Source of the DNA: Magnetococcales bacterium | GTDB taxonomy: Bacteria > Pseudomonadota > Magnetococcia > Magnetococcales > JADFWT01 | Direction of reading: 5' to 3' | DNA: 60,259 bases | Assembly (NCBI GenBank): GCA_015233785.1 | Contig: JADFWT010000004.1 | Span: 1-60,259 of the forward strand | Made by a program: the position numbers and the translations under genes | Part shown: positions 41,535 through 50,637 of the stretch, piece by piece | Numbering within the stretch: position 1 is the first letter of the stretch | Layout of the letters: every line of letters starts with the position of its first letter | The notes under the pieces: model-generated | What the model was told of the DNA's origin: nothing | The model's input: the letters and a program-made list of their open reading frames with translations, nothing else | The model's database searches: none

Positions 41535-43112
41535 TCAGTTGCCCCACATACGCTCAACAACGCTTTTCACCAGATCCCGATAGAACCTGTTCAAATCCAC
41601 ATGCTCAGTGAATTGGATCCTCTTACCCTCATAACTGAGAGCAACCAGATAACACAGCAGAGGCTGGGAAGTGACCTCATCAAGCCCTGACATCTTCAAC
41701 GCTTCGGGCATCTCTCCATAAAGGCTGCCGCTCACCTGACCATAGCTAAGCCACCAATCATCCCGTTGATCCTCAAGCAAAAACTCACCAGGATCATCTT
41801 CCTTACGCCACTTCTCTTTTCGCTCCTCTTTTGAAACCCAGTAGGGCAACAGTTGCAGCACCTTTCCAGGCTCTCGCACCTGGTCGGCGTTGCTCTGACC
41901 AATGGTGGTACGACTGGTAATCAATACCTGAAGCCGTAGCTCTCTACTGTTGAAGTCGGCAAGTTGGCGCTGCACCTCATCGACAAACTTACGTGCCATA
42001 TACGCAGCGCCATCACCCAGCATGGCCAGCTCATCCAGACCGTCAAAGATCACCAACAGCCGCTCATCTCCCTCGTTAATATCCAGTGGGTTGTAGTCTG
42101 TGAAGATTCGCTCTCTGCGAACATAATTACCTACTGCCGCCACCAAATCCCGCTCCATGTGCAGGCGATGCAGTGGCACCAGCAAGACTGGAAGATCCGG
42201 TTTGGATCTGGCCAAATTGGCCGCATAGGTCTTGGAGAATGAGGATTTACCAGAGCCAGGACCGCCCCAAACCATACGCAACGCATCACGCCGATCAGTG
42301 GATCGAAGCCACTTATCAAGCACCTCATGCAGGTATGCTACCCGCCTTGGAAGCCGTTCTGGGGTCTCACCCTCATCTAGCACCTCAAGCTCATACCACG
42401 CCCGAAGCGGCTGATAGACCTGGGCCAGACCAAACGGCTGGTCGAAAAGCGGCTCATTGACCTGCTTTTGCAGCCATGCCCGGTATTGGCTCCACGCCCG
42501 ATCCCGCTCCACAGCACTACAAAAGGGGGTCTCCAGATTCTCCTTGAGGCCGTTGTAATCTTCCGGCCTGTCACCCCACTGCCGATGCAGTGCCAACACA
42601 AAATAGCTGGGAAACCGCTTGGCCATACTGGTGGCCGGGGCCTCCCCCATGCCCACGCCCTGGAGCCACATCTTGAGGGGAGCTTCCAGTTCTTTTAGAA
42701 AGGGGAAGCGCTCCGGCTTGTTGAAAAAGCTGGCGTCAAGCATTAACTCCCCGGCCTCCAACTGGGCCAGCTTAAGCGTCTCGGCCAATCCATCCGCGGA
42801 AGGCTTATCGTCATCGGAGATGCCACGGAGAATGTTATTAAGACTCTCCCCGCCCCACCGGAACGCCGCATCCGTTAACGCCCGCTGAATCAACAGCCAA
42901 CCCCGCTCTGCACAGGAGAGCTCCTCCACCTTGATGGCAGAGAGCGCCTTAAGAGCACTCTTCCCGGCCCCCTTCCAATCCTCAAAGCTACCCTGAATCG
43001 CCGCTTGGGACAGGTTGGTGAAAAACGTGGTGAAGTCGGTCTTGAGGGCCCGATTCCATACGGATACGGGCTGTTTTAGGGAGAAGCCGGATTCCATGAA
43101 GAGAATACCCAT
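41535..43112 (-). CDS. NACHT-domain STAND NTPase, probably C-terminally truncated
   Basis: The 525-residue product has a ~280-residue helical N-terminal region and then a NACHT core. Walker A is WGGPGSGKSSFSKTYAANLA (~290-310) and Walker B is RLLVIFDGLDELAML (~358-372) with the acidic Asp-x-x-Glu typical of NACHT. QVLITSRTTIG and an HETHS-like stretch SQPLLCYLVALS follow. The frame stops at VVERMWGN with no LRR, TPR or other sensor domain, although NACHT proteins normally continue for several hundred residues. The continuing out-of-frame sequence downstream supports a frameshift. It may still make a short product. Bacterial NACHT proteins often serve phage defence; that role is inferred. Confidence 0.7.
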   Translation of the reverse strand: MGILFMESGFSLKQPVSVWNRALKTDFTTFFTNLSQAAIQGSFEDWKGAGKSALKALSAIKVEELSCAERGWLLIQRALTDAAFRWGGESLNNILRGISDDDKPSADGLAETLKLAQLEAGELMLDASFFNKPERFPFLKELEAPLKMWLQGVGMGEAPATSMAKRFPSYFVLALHRQWGDRPEDYNGLKENLETPFCSAVERDRAWSQYRAWLQKQVNEPLFDQPFGLAQVYQPLRAWYELEVLDEGETPERLPRRVAYLHEVLDKWLRSTDRRDALRMVWGGPGSGKSSFSKTYAANLARSKPDLPVLLVPLHRLHMERDLVAAVGNYVRRERIFTDYNPLDINEGDERLLVIFDGLDELAMLGDGAAYMARKFVDEVQRQLADFNSRELRLQVLITSRTTIGQSNADQVREPGKVLQLLPYWVSKEERKEKWRKEDDPGEFLLEDQRDDWWLSYGQVSGSLYGEMPEALKMSGLDEVTSQPLLCYLVALSYEGKRIQFTEHVDLNRFYRDLVKSVVERMWGN

Positions 43113-43183
43113 TAATAAGCTTAGGCAGGTCTGGGTGATTCAATTTATCAGAAAGGCATGCTTGGGGGCAGAGAAAAGGGGCA

Positions 43184-44497
43184 TCAGTCAGCCCGCAAAG
43201 CCTGCTCCTCCTGCTCGGCCAGAGCATCGAATTTGTTTACCTTGGTGAGAAAATCGTGGTAGGTCTCAGAGGCAAATTTCTGCATATTCCGCCGATAGTA
43301 GTTGATGTCATCATACTCTTCAAACAGAACCACCAGCACCCGCTTGTCCAGCTCCCCCTTGTCCACCATCTCGGTCATGATTTTTATTACCACCCGCTTT
43401 TCAAGCCCGCCGCGATAGGGGCGATCTTCGGTCAGGGCGGTGAAGACGTCAGCCACCATCAGAATCTTGGCCGCCAACGGAATGTTGGCCCCAACCTCCT
43501 GAAAGGGATAGCCCCGCCCATTAAGCCGCTCGTGATGAAAACCGCACCACTCAATGATATCGTCAATGTGGCGAATCGGCCTTAATATGCGAGCAGTGTG
43601 GTAGGCGTGGGCCTTGACATCTTCGAACTCCTCTACGGTGAGCTTGCCGGGCTTCTCCAAAATGGTATTGGAGATGGCCAGCTTACCGATATCATGGAGA
43701 AACCCAGCAATCATCAGCTTTTGACACTCCCGCTCGGAAAACCCCATCATCCGCCCGATATACTCCGCCACCACCGAAACGCCGCTGGAGTGGGTGGCGG
43801 TAAAACGGCTGCGAAAGTCCACCAACTGCGAAAGAAGATGGGCGAATGAGGCGATGATATCCGCCGTCAGATCCACCTCGAAGTTCTTTACCTGGCCTCG
43901 GAAAAAGGCCGGTAGATTGGGCGATGTAAGATCCAGCCAGAACTGCTCCCGTCGAGCCGCTTTGCGCAGCACCCCCACCAGACGCGGATGAAACATGCGT
44001 GGCGCCTCTGCCTCAATAGTCTCAAGAATAGACTCCCGCTCCTGAAGCGGATTGGCGCTTGCCACCAGCAGAATATCCAACCGGTCGGCCAGATGAAGCA
44101 TATGGCTGGCCATAGGTACATCCCGGCCATAAAAACGCGCCCCGCGTCCGTCACTCCATTTCACATGGTGAAAGCGGATAATCCAGGCCGGATCGGAAAA
44201 CAGCCCAAAATCCCGCAATAGCTGATACCCGATCTCAGCATGACGATGGGGATGATCCGGGTCGAGCTTTAGAAACTCAAAACGCTCTTCGCTGCTGAAG
44301 GCCCCAATATCGTGCAGCATCGCCGCCAGGATGATATCACTCTCCTCCTTACGGGAGCCGTACTCGGCCTGAATCATTCTCGAAGCGATGTACGCGACAC
44401 GCGCATGGTGATTCACCAGCTCCTTATTAACCAGGTCCATAGCGTTGGAGATGGCAGTAACCAGATCATAAATATCGATACGGGGATCAATGCGCAT
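43184..44497 (-). CDS. Tandem HD / HD-GYP domain protein
   Basis: The ATG at 44497 is preferred over a TTG at 44521. The ~437-residue protein has two HD-superfamily domains. The first (about 20-180) has VNHHARVAYIASRM, AAMLHDIGAF and FHHVKWSDG. The second is an HD-GYP domain: FTATHSSGVSVVAEYIG, GFLHDIGKLAISNTILEKPG, FHHERLNGRGYP and KILMVADVFTALTEDRPYR. The HHERLDGxGYP motif has Asn for Asp, a mild change. HD-GYP domains hydrolyse c-di-GMP or cGAMP. It stands next to the NACHT gene and away from any GGDEF gene. The first HD may be regulatory. Confidence 0.88.
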   Translation of the reverse strand: MRIDPRIDIYDLVTAISNAMDLVNKELVNHHARVAYIASRMIQAEYGSRKEESDIILAAMLHDIGAFSSEERFEFLKLDPDHPHRHAEIGYQLLRDFGLFSDPAWIIRFHHVKWSDGRGARFYGRDVPMASHMLHLADRLDILLVASANPLQERESILETIEAEAPRMFHPRLVGVLRKAARREQFWLDLTSPNLPAFFRGQVKNFEVDLTADIIASFAHLLSQLVDFRSRFTATHSSGVSVVAEYIGRMMGFSERECQKLMIAGFLHDIGKLAISNTILEKPGKLTVEEFEDVKAHAYHTARILRPIRHIDDIIEWCGFHHERLNGRGYPFQEVGANIPLAAKILMVADVFTALTEDRPYRGGLEKRVVIKIMTEMVDKGELDKRVLVVLFEEYDDINYYRRNMQKFASETYHDFLTKVNKFDALAEQEEQALRAD

Positions 44498-44805
44498 ACT
44501 TGAACAACACTCCAGTAACAATCGGCCCTATCGTCATCCTCGCCCGTATCAGGCACCCCTTAACGATTTCAGACATTCAGTGTAAACAACAATATACCCA
44601 AATAAATGTAAGTATATTTCTCCCCCCCCGCCAAGATAATTAGGTGGGAACCCTACCATACCACAGCCAGTATGGTGCAAGAATCTATGGTACACGAATC
44701 GCTACGGGAAATCCTAGCACGGACAGATGATCTGCGTGACATCTGCCCCGGTTTGACAGAGAATCAAGGTATTGTTACCTCTACGAATGGCCCAAGGAGT
44801 TCCCC

Positions 44806-45438
44806 ATGGACCGACAGGAACATTGGCAGAAAATCTATCACGATAAGCACTTTGACCAAGTAAGCTGGTATCAAGATGAGGCGCGAACCTCCCTGAATTT
44901 GATCCGTGAATCTGCTCTTCGGCATGATCAGGCCATGATTGATGTGGGCGGGGGAGCCTCCGGTCTTGTGGATACACTGCTGGCGGATGGCTATCGTGAC
45001 GTTACGGTGCTGGACCTCTCATCCCATGGGCTGGATCAGGCCCGAACACGTATTGGCCCCGCGTCAAATGCAGCCCGCTGGATCACCGCCGACATCACAC
45101 GCTACACACCAACCAAAGATCTCGATGATCCCCCGCCGTTTTATCTCTGGCACGACCGGGCGGTGTACCACTTTCTCACCGATCCCGCCGATCAGCACGC
45201 CTATCGTACAACGTTGTGCCAATCTCTCAAGGTAGGCGGGCACCTCATCTTGGCAGCCTTTGCCGACGATGGCCCAACAAAGTGCAGCGGCCTTACCGTC
45301 CGGCAGTTCTCCCCGGACAGCATGACACATGATTTTGCAGAATATTTCACCCTGGTGCGCCATATTAAAGAGACACACCAGACCCCGAGCGGCTCCCGGC
45401 AGTCGTTTCTATATGGCCTGTATGAACGCCATGGCTGA
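44806..45438 (+). CDS. Class I SAM-dependent methyltransferase
   Basis: The 210-residue protein follows AAGGAG (seven bases before the ATG). DQVSWYQDEARTSLNLI precedes the SAM-binding motif I IDVGGGASGLVDTLL (~45-59), then VTVLDLSSHGLDQAR with the acidic Asp for the ribose, and WHDRAVYHFLT, typical of small thiopurine/arsenite-like methyltransferase relatives with 'LWHDRAVFHFL'. LKVGGHLILAAFADDGPTKCSGLTV follows by eye in that same pattern. The substrate is unknown; metal(loid) or small-thiol methylation is possible. The next gene starts within its last codons. The 284-bp gap upstream holds only a short repeat, ACCATAC/GTATGGT, near 44655-44680. Confidence 0.82.
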   Translation: MDRQEHWQKIYHDKHFDQVSWYQDEARTSLNLIRESALRHDQAMIDVGGGASGLVDTLLADGYRDVTVLDLSSHGLDQARTRIGPASNAARWITADITRYTPTKDLDDPPPFYLWHDRAVYHFLTDPADQHAYRTTLCQSLKVGGHLILAAFADDGPTKCSGLTVRQFSPDSMTHDFAEYFTLVRHIKETHQTPSGSRQSFLYGLYERHG

Positions 45439-46351
45439 GAAGCGTCTACTCCATAGTGTGATGATGACACCCTGGGTGATCCTTTGCGCTCTACTGCTGA
45501 CGCCCGCTCCTCTTCAGGCCCAGGATGATTCCACCCTCATCTGGTTGCGGGATAATCTTCCCCCGGCCTTTATTCAGAGTGGCCCCGAGAAAGATCAGGG
45601 CATCGTCGATGGGGTGGTAAGCATGCTGATGACCGCCCTGCCCCAGTATCAACACCGGGTGAAAAATGCCAACATGGCGCGCATTCTTCACATGATTAAA
45701 CAGAAACGGCCGGTCTGCTACGCCGGATTTCTTAAAACCCCAGAGAGAGAACAGTACATCACCTTCTCCCGTGCCAATCTGCTTACCATGCAAAATGGCA
45801 TCATCATCGCCAAAGCCCACCGTGGAGATCGCTTCGAACAGGGACAGGCCCCTCTCTCACTCGCCACACTCCTTGGACGTGCGGATCTTATACCGGGTTT
45901 GATCCGGGGGCGCTCCTACGGGGCCTCCATCGACCGGCTATTGAAAGAGCGTGCCCCTGTACAGACACTCTATCGCACCGAAGGTAACGCTCTGGAAGGA
46001 ATCTTGAAGATGCTTGATGTCGGTCGCATCGACTATTCCCTTGGCTTTCCATGGGAAGCCCCATATGTGGCCAAACGCATCGGATTGAACCATAAATTTT
46101 CTATTCTACCCATTGAGGAAAACTACCGTAGCCGTTGGGTCAAAAACTATATCGGCTGCCCAAAAACCCCCTGGGGTATCAAAACCATACATCACATCCA
46201 AGAGGCACTGAATGAGCTGATGCCATCGGAAACCTATATGCATCACCAGCTCAAATGGTTTCCCAGAGAAATGGAGTTGGAGATACGTGCCGCTTTTCGT
46301 CGTCTCCTTCTCAAACCGGGCCGCTCCGGCAATGAAGCCTCACCTCCATGA
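45422..46351 (+). CDS. TIGR02285-like periplasmic binding protein paired with a sensor kinase
   Basis: The frame is open from 45329, but the signal peptide (MMTPWVILCALLLTPAPLQA) favours a start at 45422, 45431 or 45461. The mature ~270 residues follow the TIGR02285 substrate-binding-like pattern: LIWLRDNLPPAFIQSGPEKD, GIVDGVVSMLMTALPQYQH, VCYAGFLKTPEREQYITFS, SYGASIDRLL and a C-terminal YIGCPKTPWG. The start lies inside the methyltransferase 3' end and the stop overlaps the kinase start (ATGA), so the protein is tied to the kinase, not to a transporter. The ligand is unknown. Confidence 0.8.
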   Translation: MNAMAEKRLLHSVMMTPWVILCALLLTPAPLQAQDDSTLIWLRDNLPPAFIQSGPEKDQGIVDGVVSMLMTALPQYQHRVKNANMARILHMIKQKRPVCYAGFLKTPEREQYITFSRANLLTMQNGIIIAKAHRGDRFEQGQAPLSLATLLGRADLIPGLIRGRSYGASIDRLLKERAPVQTLYRTEGNALEGILKMLDVGRIDYSLGFPWEAPYVAKRIGLNHKFSILPIEENYRSRWVKNYIGCPKTPWGIKTIHHIQEALNELMPSETYMHHQLKWFPREMELEIRAAFRRLLLKPGRSGNEASPP

Positions 46352-48234
46352 GCCACCCCACTATGGAGCAACCTCCCCCAGTGAAACCTCAACCGGTTGA
46401 TGAGCATCTAAGTCGTCACCTGATGCTCATTCTAGCTGCGGTAATTGCCGTCACACTGCTGCTCTTTTCAGCGCTGATTATTTATCATGAGGCCCATGTA
46501 TTGGAACAGCGCCTCACCCAACGGTTGGAAAACACCCTCAAGTTGGCCCAGCACACCCTTCCCACACCCATCTGGGAGTTCAACACCCCCTATGTTCGAG
46601 AGTTCATTCACGCCCTGTTTCTGTACGATGAGGTGGTTCATGTCCTGGTGAAAAGCGGTGATCGAGAGCTGGCACGCCAGACTCGCCTCACCCACAACCA
46701 TCTCACAGGCACCGAGATGCAGCATTCAAAACAGATAATTACGGCCAGCCGCCCCATTTATCGTGGCGATGAGATCGTCGGTTCCATTGAGATCGCCCTC
46801 ACCCGCCATCACGTCAATAACATGATGTGGCATCGCGGCTGGATCGCCACCATGTTGATGCTTCTCCTGATGGGGGTGGTTTCATTAGCCGTCTATATCC
46901 TGCTGCGCCGCCACATCACCCTCCCTCTGGCGCAACTGGAGAGCACTGCAACCAGGATTGCCAAGGGCCATTTGGATCAACGAATCAAGCCCGTTGGACA
47001 CTGCGAGATCGCTCGATTGGCATACACCTTTGACCATATGATGATTCAGCTACGACAGATGACCGCCAGCCGGGATGAACTGGATCGTGAGGTTTTGAAA
47101 CGGCAAGAGAGCGTCCAACGTTATCGGCAACTGTTCGACTCCATGATCAACGGCTTTGCCCTGCATGAGATTATTCTTGATTCCCAGGGTACCCCCTGTG
47201 ACTACAGATTCCTGGAAGTTAATCCCATGTTTGAGACACTCACCGGCCTCACGGCGGAACAGGTGGTGGGACGAACCATTTTGGAAGCCCTTCCACAGCT
47301 TGAAGCCCACTGGATTGAAGCCTTTGGCATAGTGGCGCTGACCGGCGAACCCATGCGCTTTGAAAATTATTCGGCCGAGCTCCGCCGCTATTATGATGTC
47401 AGCGCCTACCAACCCAAGCCAAAGCACTTCGCGGTGGTGTTTACCGATATCACGGAACGGGTGCTGGCGGATAAAGAACGCCGAGAGCTGGAAGCGCGCC
47501 TGACCCAGAGCCAGAAAATGGAGGCCATCGGCCTTCTGGCCGGTGGTGTGGCCCATGATTTTAACAATATTCTAAGCATAATCATTGGCTTTTCAGAACT
47601 CACACAATCCGATCTACCACCAGATTCCGAATCCCAAGAACATGTGGAAGGCATCCTCACCGCCTCATTACGGGCACGAGATCTGGTACGACAGTTGCTC
47701 ACCTTCAGCCGCAACAACCATCCACTTCAAAAACGTATTGAATTGACCGCCACGGTGAATGAGGCCCTCCACCTCTCTCAGGCCTCTCTTCCAAAAAGCG
47801 TTACCATCACCAGCGACTTTCAGGCCCGTCATAGTGAAATTCTGGCCGACCCCACTCAGATCCATCAGGTCATCATGAATCTCTGCACCAACGCCGCCCA
47901 CGCCATGGGCGAAAACGGTGGCGTGATCTCTATTCAGCAGAGCGCCATAACATTGGACTCAGACAGTATGCAGCGCTTGGGGATGAAGCATTCCGATGTA
48001 TTGCGCCTCACCTTTCTTGACAATGGTAGTGGCGTGCCGGATGCCATTCGTCACCGCATTTTCGACCCATTCTTTACAACCAAAAGCATGGGCGACGGAA
48101 CCGGAATGGGATTGGCCGTCGCCCATGGCATCATGCGTCAATGCCAAGGCGCCATCACTCTGGAGAGCCCTTCCGATGGTGGTTCCCGCTTTATACTCTT
48201 TTTCCCCTGCGCCCCCAAGTTTTCTGACAACTGA
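46348..48234 (+). CDS. Sensor histidine kinase (TM-HAMP-PAS-HisKA-HATPase)
   Basis: The 628-residue protein has spans near 22-45 and 160-180 around a ~115-residue periplasmic domain, a HAMP domain (~180-235; LPLAQLESTATRIAKGHLD), and a PAS domain (~250-380, ending 'FAVVFTDITERV'). The kinase core is of the 'AGGVAHDFNNILS' class (His403), with an HATPase (MNLCTNAAHAM; GTGMGLAVAHG). No receiver is fused, in contrast to the other three kinases in the window. No response regulator gene is adjacent. It is translationally coupled to the preceding binding-protein gene. Confidence 0.9.
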   Translation: MSHPTMEQPPPVKPQPVDEHLSRHLMLILAAVIAVTLLLFSALIIYHEAHVLEQRLTQRLENTLKLAQHTLPTPIWEFNTPYVREFIHALFLYDEVVHVLVKSGDRELARQTRLTHNHLTGTEMQHSKQIITASRPIYRGDEIVGSIEIALTRHHVNNMMWHRGWIATMLMLLLMGVVSLAVYILLRRHITLPLAQLESTATRIAKGHLDQRIKPVGHCEIARLAYTFDHMMIQLRQMTASRDELDREVLKRQESVQRYRQLFDSMINGFALHEIILDSQGTPCDYRFLEVNPMFETLTGLTAEQVVGRTILEALPQLEAHWIEAFGIVALTGEPMRFENYSAELRRYYDVSAYQPKPKHFAVVFTDITERVLADKERRELEARLTQSQKMEAIGLLAGGVAHDFNNILSIIIGFSELTQSDLPPDSESQEHVEGILTASLRARDLVRQLLTFSRNNHPLQKRIELTATVNEALHLSQASLPKSVTITSDFQARHSEILADPTQIHQVIMNLCTNAAHAMGENGGVISIQQSAITLDSDSMQRLGMKHSDVLRLTFLDNGSGVPDAIRHRIFDPFFTTKSMGDGTGMGLAVAHGIMRQCQGAITLESPSDGGSRFILFFPCAPKFSDN

Positions 48235-48387
48235 TCCCTCTCAAGCATCTTTTTTTCATGTTTTCCGTACATTAATCCGCATCATGCCATCCTTTGTTCT
48301 CTCTTCTCACCACTGGATTGCCCCTTGAACCTCCACTATAGTAAAGTCTACTTAACATCCATAAATCGCTGACCAAGTGGTGGACCG

Positions 48388-49986
48388 ATGGCCCCAAAGA
48401 TCGAAAAAAGTGAGGACACCTCACCCAAAGATGGGGCTTATGCCTATGATCTTCACAATGAAAACCATGACGAAAAACTCAAGGGATTAGTTCTAAAAAA
48501 CGGGCTCTTTCGACCTGGTGAAGACCAACACTTTGTGGCCGCCGGCACCCCCATCTCCGAGAAACTTCTAGAGCGACTGCGCGCCGAAGCAACCCTGACC
48601 ACCATCCATGCATGGTCTGCTGTAGATCAGGCCAGCTCTGAGAGCATGGCCCGCATGGACCAACTGATGGCCGAAGCTCAAGAGACCAGCCAAAGAGAGC
48701 TGGCAGCCCATCTTCACAATCATCACGACGGCACACTACCCACCGTGGAGACGATCACCAACGCTTTGGTTGCCATGAAAAAGCGTGGCGTCTTCGATTT
48801 TGTCAAAGGGATGATCGGAAATATTGAGCAGATGGTGGATCAGATCATGAAAGATCTGGACCCCAATGCAATCCATGGCCTGAAGGAGCTTCGCGGCCAC
48901 CATCCAGGTACCGGTACCCACAGCGTCGAAACCGGTCTGCGCGGCATGACGCTGGCCAAGTCCATGGGGGCTGACCAGGATATGGTCCATCAGGTCGGCT
49001 TGGCCGGCTTTGTCCACGACCTTGGCAAACTACTGATACCACTTGAGATTCTCGACAAAAAAGGTCGACTGACAAAAGATGAGTTCGAAATTGTCAAAAG
49101 CCATGCCCTTTATGGCGGTCTCTTCTTCTCCAGCGACAATATCATCGACAAGGCACACGCCTTTTCCGCCGGCGCGCACCACGAAGCCTACAGCCTGGAT
49201 TGGGGCTACGGCATTCTCACCAGCTATGCCAAGAGTGTCGCACTGAAATTGAGCAAAGAAGAGCGCCAACGGGCCTGGGAAATCACCAACTATCTGGCCA
49301 TCTCGGATGTCTGGACGGCTCTTGGAGAGCCTCGCTCCTACCATAAAGAGGGCAAATTCGAAATCGAAATCCTGATGATCATGGCCGATATGATGTGGCA
49401 AAAAAAGTTCCATCCAACCATCTTTAAACAGGGATTTATCAAACTGTTTGATGAACTACCCCGCAGCAAGGCTCTGCTTCGTAAAGGGATCCACTTCCCG
49501 CTTTTTTCGTTCCCGAAAAAACGCCGCATGGAGTTGGAACAACGCTTTAATCTGCCCAAAAATGAGCAGAAGCTCTCTCTAGACGATCTGGAAAGAATGA
49601 GCCTGTGGCGCATGGTACAAGAGGCAGGTATCCCTGAAGAGCGTGTCCAGCGGCACAAAGGGGTCACGGTTTATGAACTGCTTAAAAATGATATCATGGT
49701 GACCCCAAAACGGTTAGAGCAAGCGGATGTCATTCCCAAAAAGGTCGACTACCGGATGGTATTCACCGATGTGCTCGATTCATCCCGCGTAAAGGCGATG
49801 CTGCTTAAAATTGATGATACCCCCCTTGAATTACAGAAGAGCATGAGCCCCAAAGACGGTATCGGCCTGGATGCCATTCAGCGCTATCTTTTCAAAGATG
49901 TCGGTCAATTCGAGCTCGATATGTCCGAGGATATGAACTGCCCGAATGACGCCTTTCTTGATGAAATCAAGCCGGGATTCTCCTGA
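48388..49986 (+). CDS. HD-GYP-like domain protein with altered GYP motif
   Basis: In the 532-residue protein the N-terminal ~135 residues resemble the DUF3391-type start of HD-GYP enzymes (GLFRPGEDQHFVAAGTPIS). The HD domain at ~165-335 has HSVETGLRGMTLAKSM, GFVHDLGKLLIPLEILDKKG, SAGAHHEAYSLDWGYG and YLAISDVWTALGEPRSYH. The catalytic HDxGK is intact, but HHERxDGxGYP is reduced to HHEAYSLDWGYG, with Gly replacing Pro. A ~200-residue C-terminal extension (KALLRKGIHFPLFSFPKKRR on) has no clear family. It may hydrolyse c-di-GMP weakly or act as a binding protein. Confidence 0.82.
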   Translation: MAPKIEKSEDTSPKDGAYAYDLHNENHDEKLKGLVLKNGLFRPGEDQHFVAAGTPISEKLLERLRAEATLTTIHAWSAVDQASSESMARMDQLMAEAQETSQRELAAHLHNHHDGTLPTVETITNALVAMKKRGVFDFVKGMIGNIEQMVDQIMKDLDPNAIHGLKELRGHHPGTGTHSVETGLRGMTLAKSMGADQDMVHQVGLAGFVHDLGKLLIPLEILDKKGRLTKDEFEIVKSHALYGGLFFSSDNIIDKAHAFSAGAHHEAYSLDWGYGILTSYAKSVALKLSKEERQRAWEITNYLAISDVWTALGEPRSYHKEGKFEIEILMIMADMMWQKKFHPTIFKQGFIKLFDELPRSKALLRKGIHFPLFSFPKKRRMELEQRFNLPKNEQKLSLDDLERMSLWRMVQEAGIPEERVQRHKGVTVYELLKNDIMVTPKRLEQADVIPKKVDYRMVFTDVLDSSRVKAMLLKIDDTPLELQKSMSPKDGIGLDAIQRYLFKDVGQFELDMSEDMNCPNDAFLDEIKPGFS

Positions 49987-50128
49987 TCATCCCCGATTCG
50001 CCCCCCCATGGCATGCCACTTGCTATTCATTATAGCGTGCTCCCCCATCAACCCATTTGATCCCCCAGGGGAAGGCCATTTCGGCGGTGATCAGATCGTT
50101 GCAATCATATAGCCCAAGGAGTGGTGAA

Positions 50129-50635
50129 TTGTCTGAACCAACCCCCCATTCACCCCAAGAGCCCACATTTCAAGAGTGGCGCGGTTTTGCTGCGCGACAT
50201 ACTCCAACACGGCTTCCCCATGCAGGCCAGTTAGCGGCCCATGGTGAGATGAACGCCTATCTTCAAGAACTTCACCGTGGCATGGCCAGAGATCTGCGCT
50301 TGGCTATGAACCCCAAACGGACAGTGTTTAAACTACGTGACGGCGTCCCCCGGCAATCCCGCATGGATTCGGTCCCGCCTGGATCACTGATGCAGAAGCT
50401 GTTTGTCGGCCTCAGCTACGCCGTAGAAAATTATCAACGTTTTTTTGACATGACCCCACTCGAAACCCTGACCCATCGCATTCAACAGAGCCACCTCCTC
50501 GGCAATACTCGGCAGGTAGCCTATGGTGACGTCTTGGAAGAGCTGCATCGGTTTCAGAATCTAATTGACCACCGACTTCCGGGTGAACAACCTACTTCGC
50601 CCTCATCAATGGTTCATGAGACAATCGCCCACTAA
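50129..50635 (+). CDS. Hypothetical protein, likely TTG start
   Basis: I do not recognise this protein. The frame opens at 50057, but a TTG at 50129 has AAGGAG (50116-50121) at the right distance and is the better start, giving ~168 residues. Visible features are a polar N-terminus (LSEPTPHSPQEPTFQEW), a helical middle (MNAYLQELHRGMARDLRLAM), a Lys/Arg-rich patch (PKRTVFKLRDGVPRQSR) and two further helices ending near 'LHRFQNLIDHRLPG'. There is no signal peptide or membrane span. It follows the HD-GYP gene by 142 bp and ends two bases from the convergent kinase gene. Confidence 0.55.
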   Translation: MSEPTPHSPQEPTFQEWRGFAARHTPTRLPHAGQLAAHGEMNAYLQELHRGMARDLRLAMNPKRTVFKLRDGVPRQSRMDSVPPGSLMQKLFVGLSYAVENYQRFFDMTPLETLTHRIQQSHLLGNTRQVAYGDVLEELHRFQNLIDHRLPGEQPTSPSSMVHETIAH

Positions 50636-50637
50636 CA

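Noticed and set aside
44655..44690. ACCATAC/GTATGGT short inverted repeat as an operator
   Set aside because: With only seven-base arms and no second copy or clear promoter, it is not distinguishable from chance.
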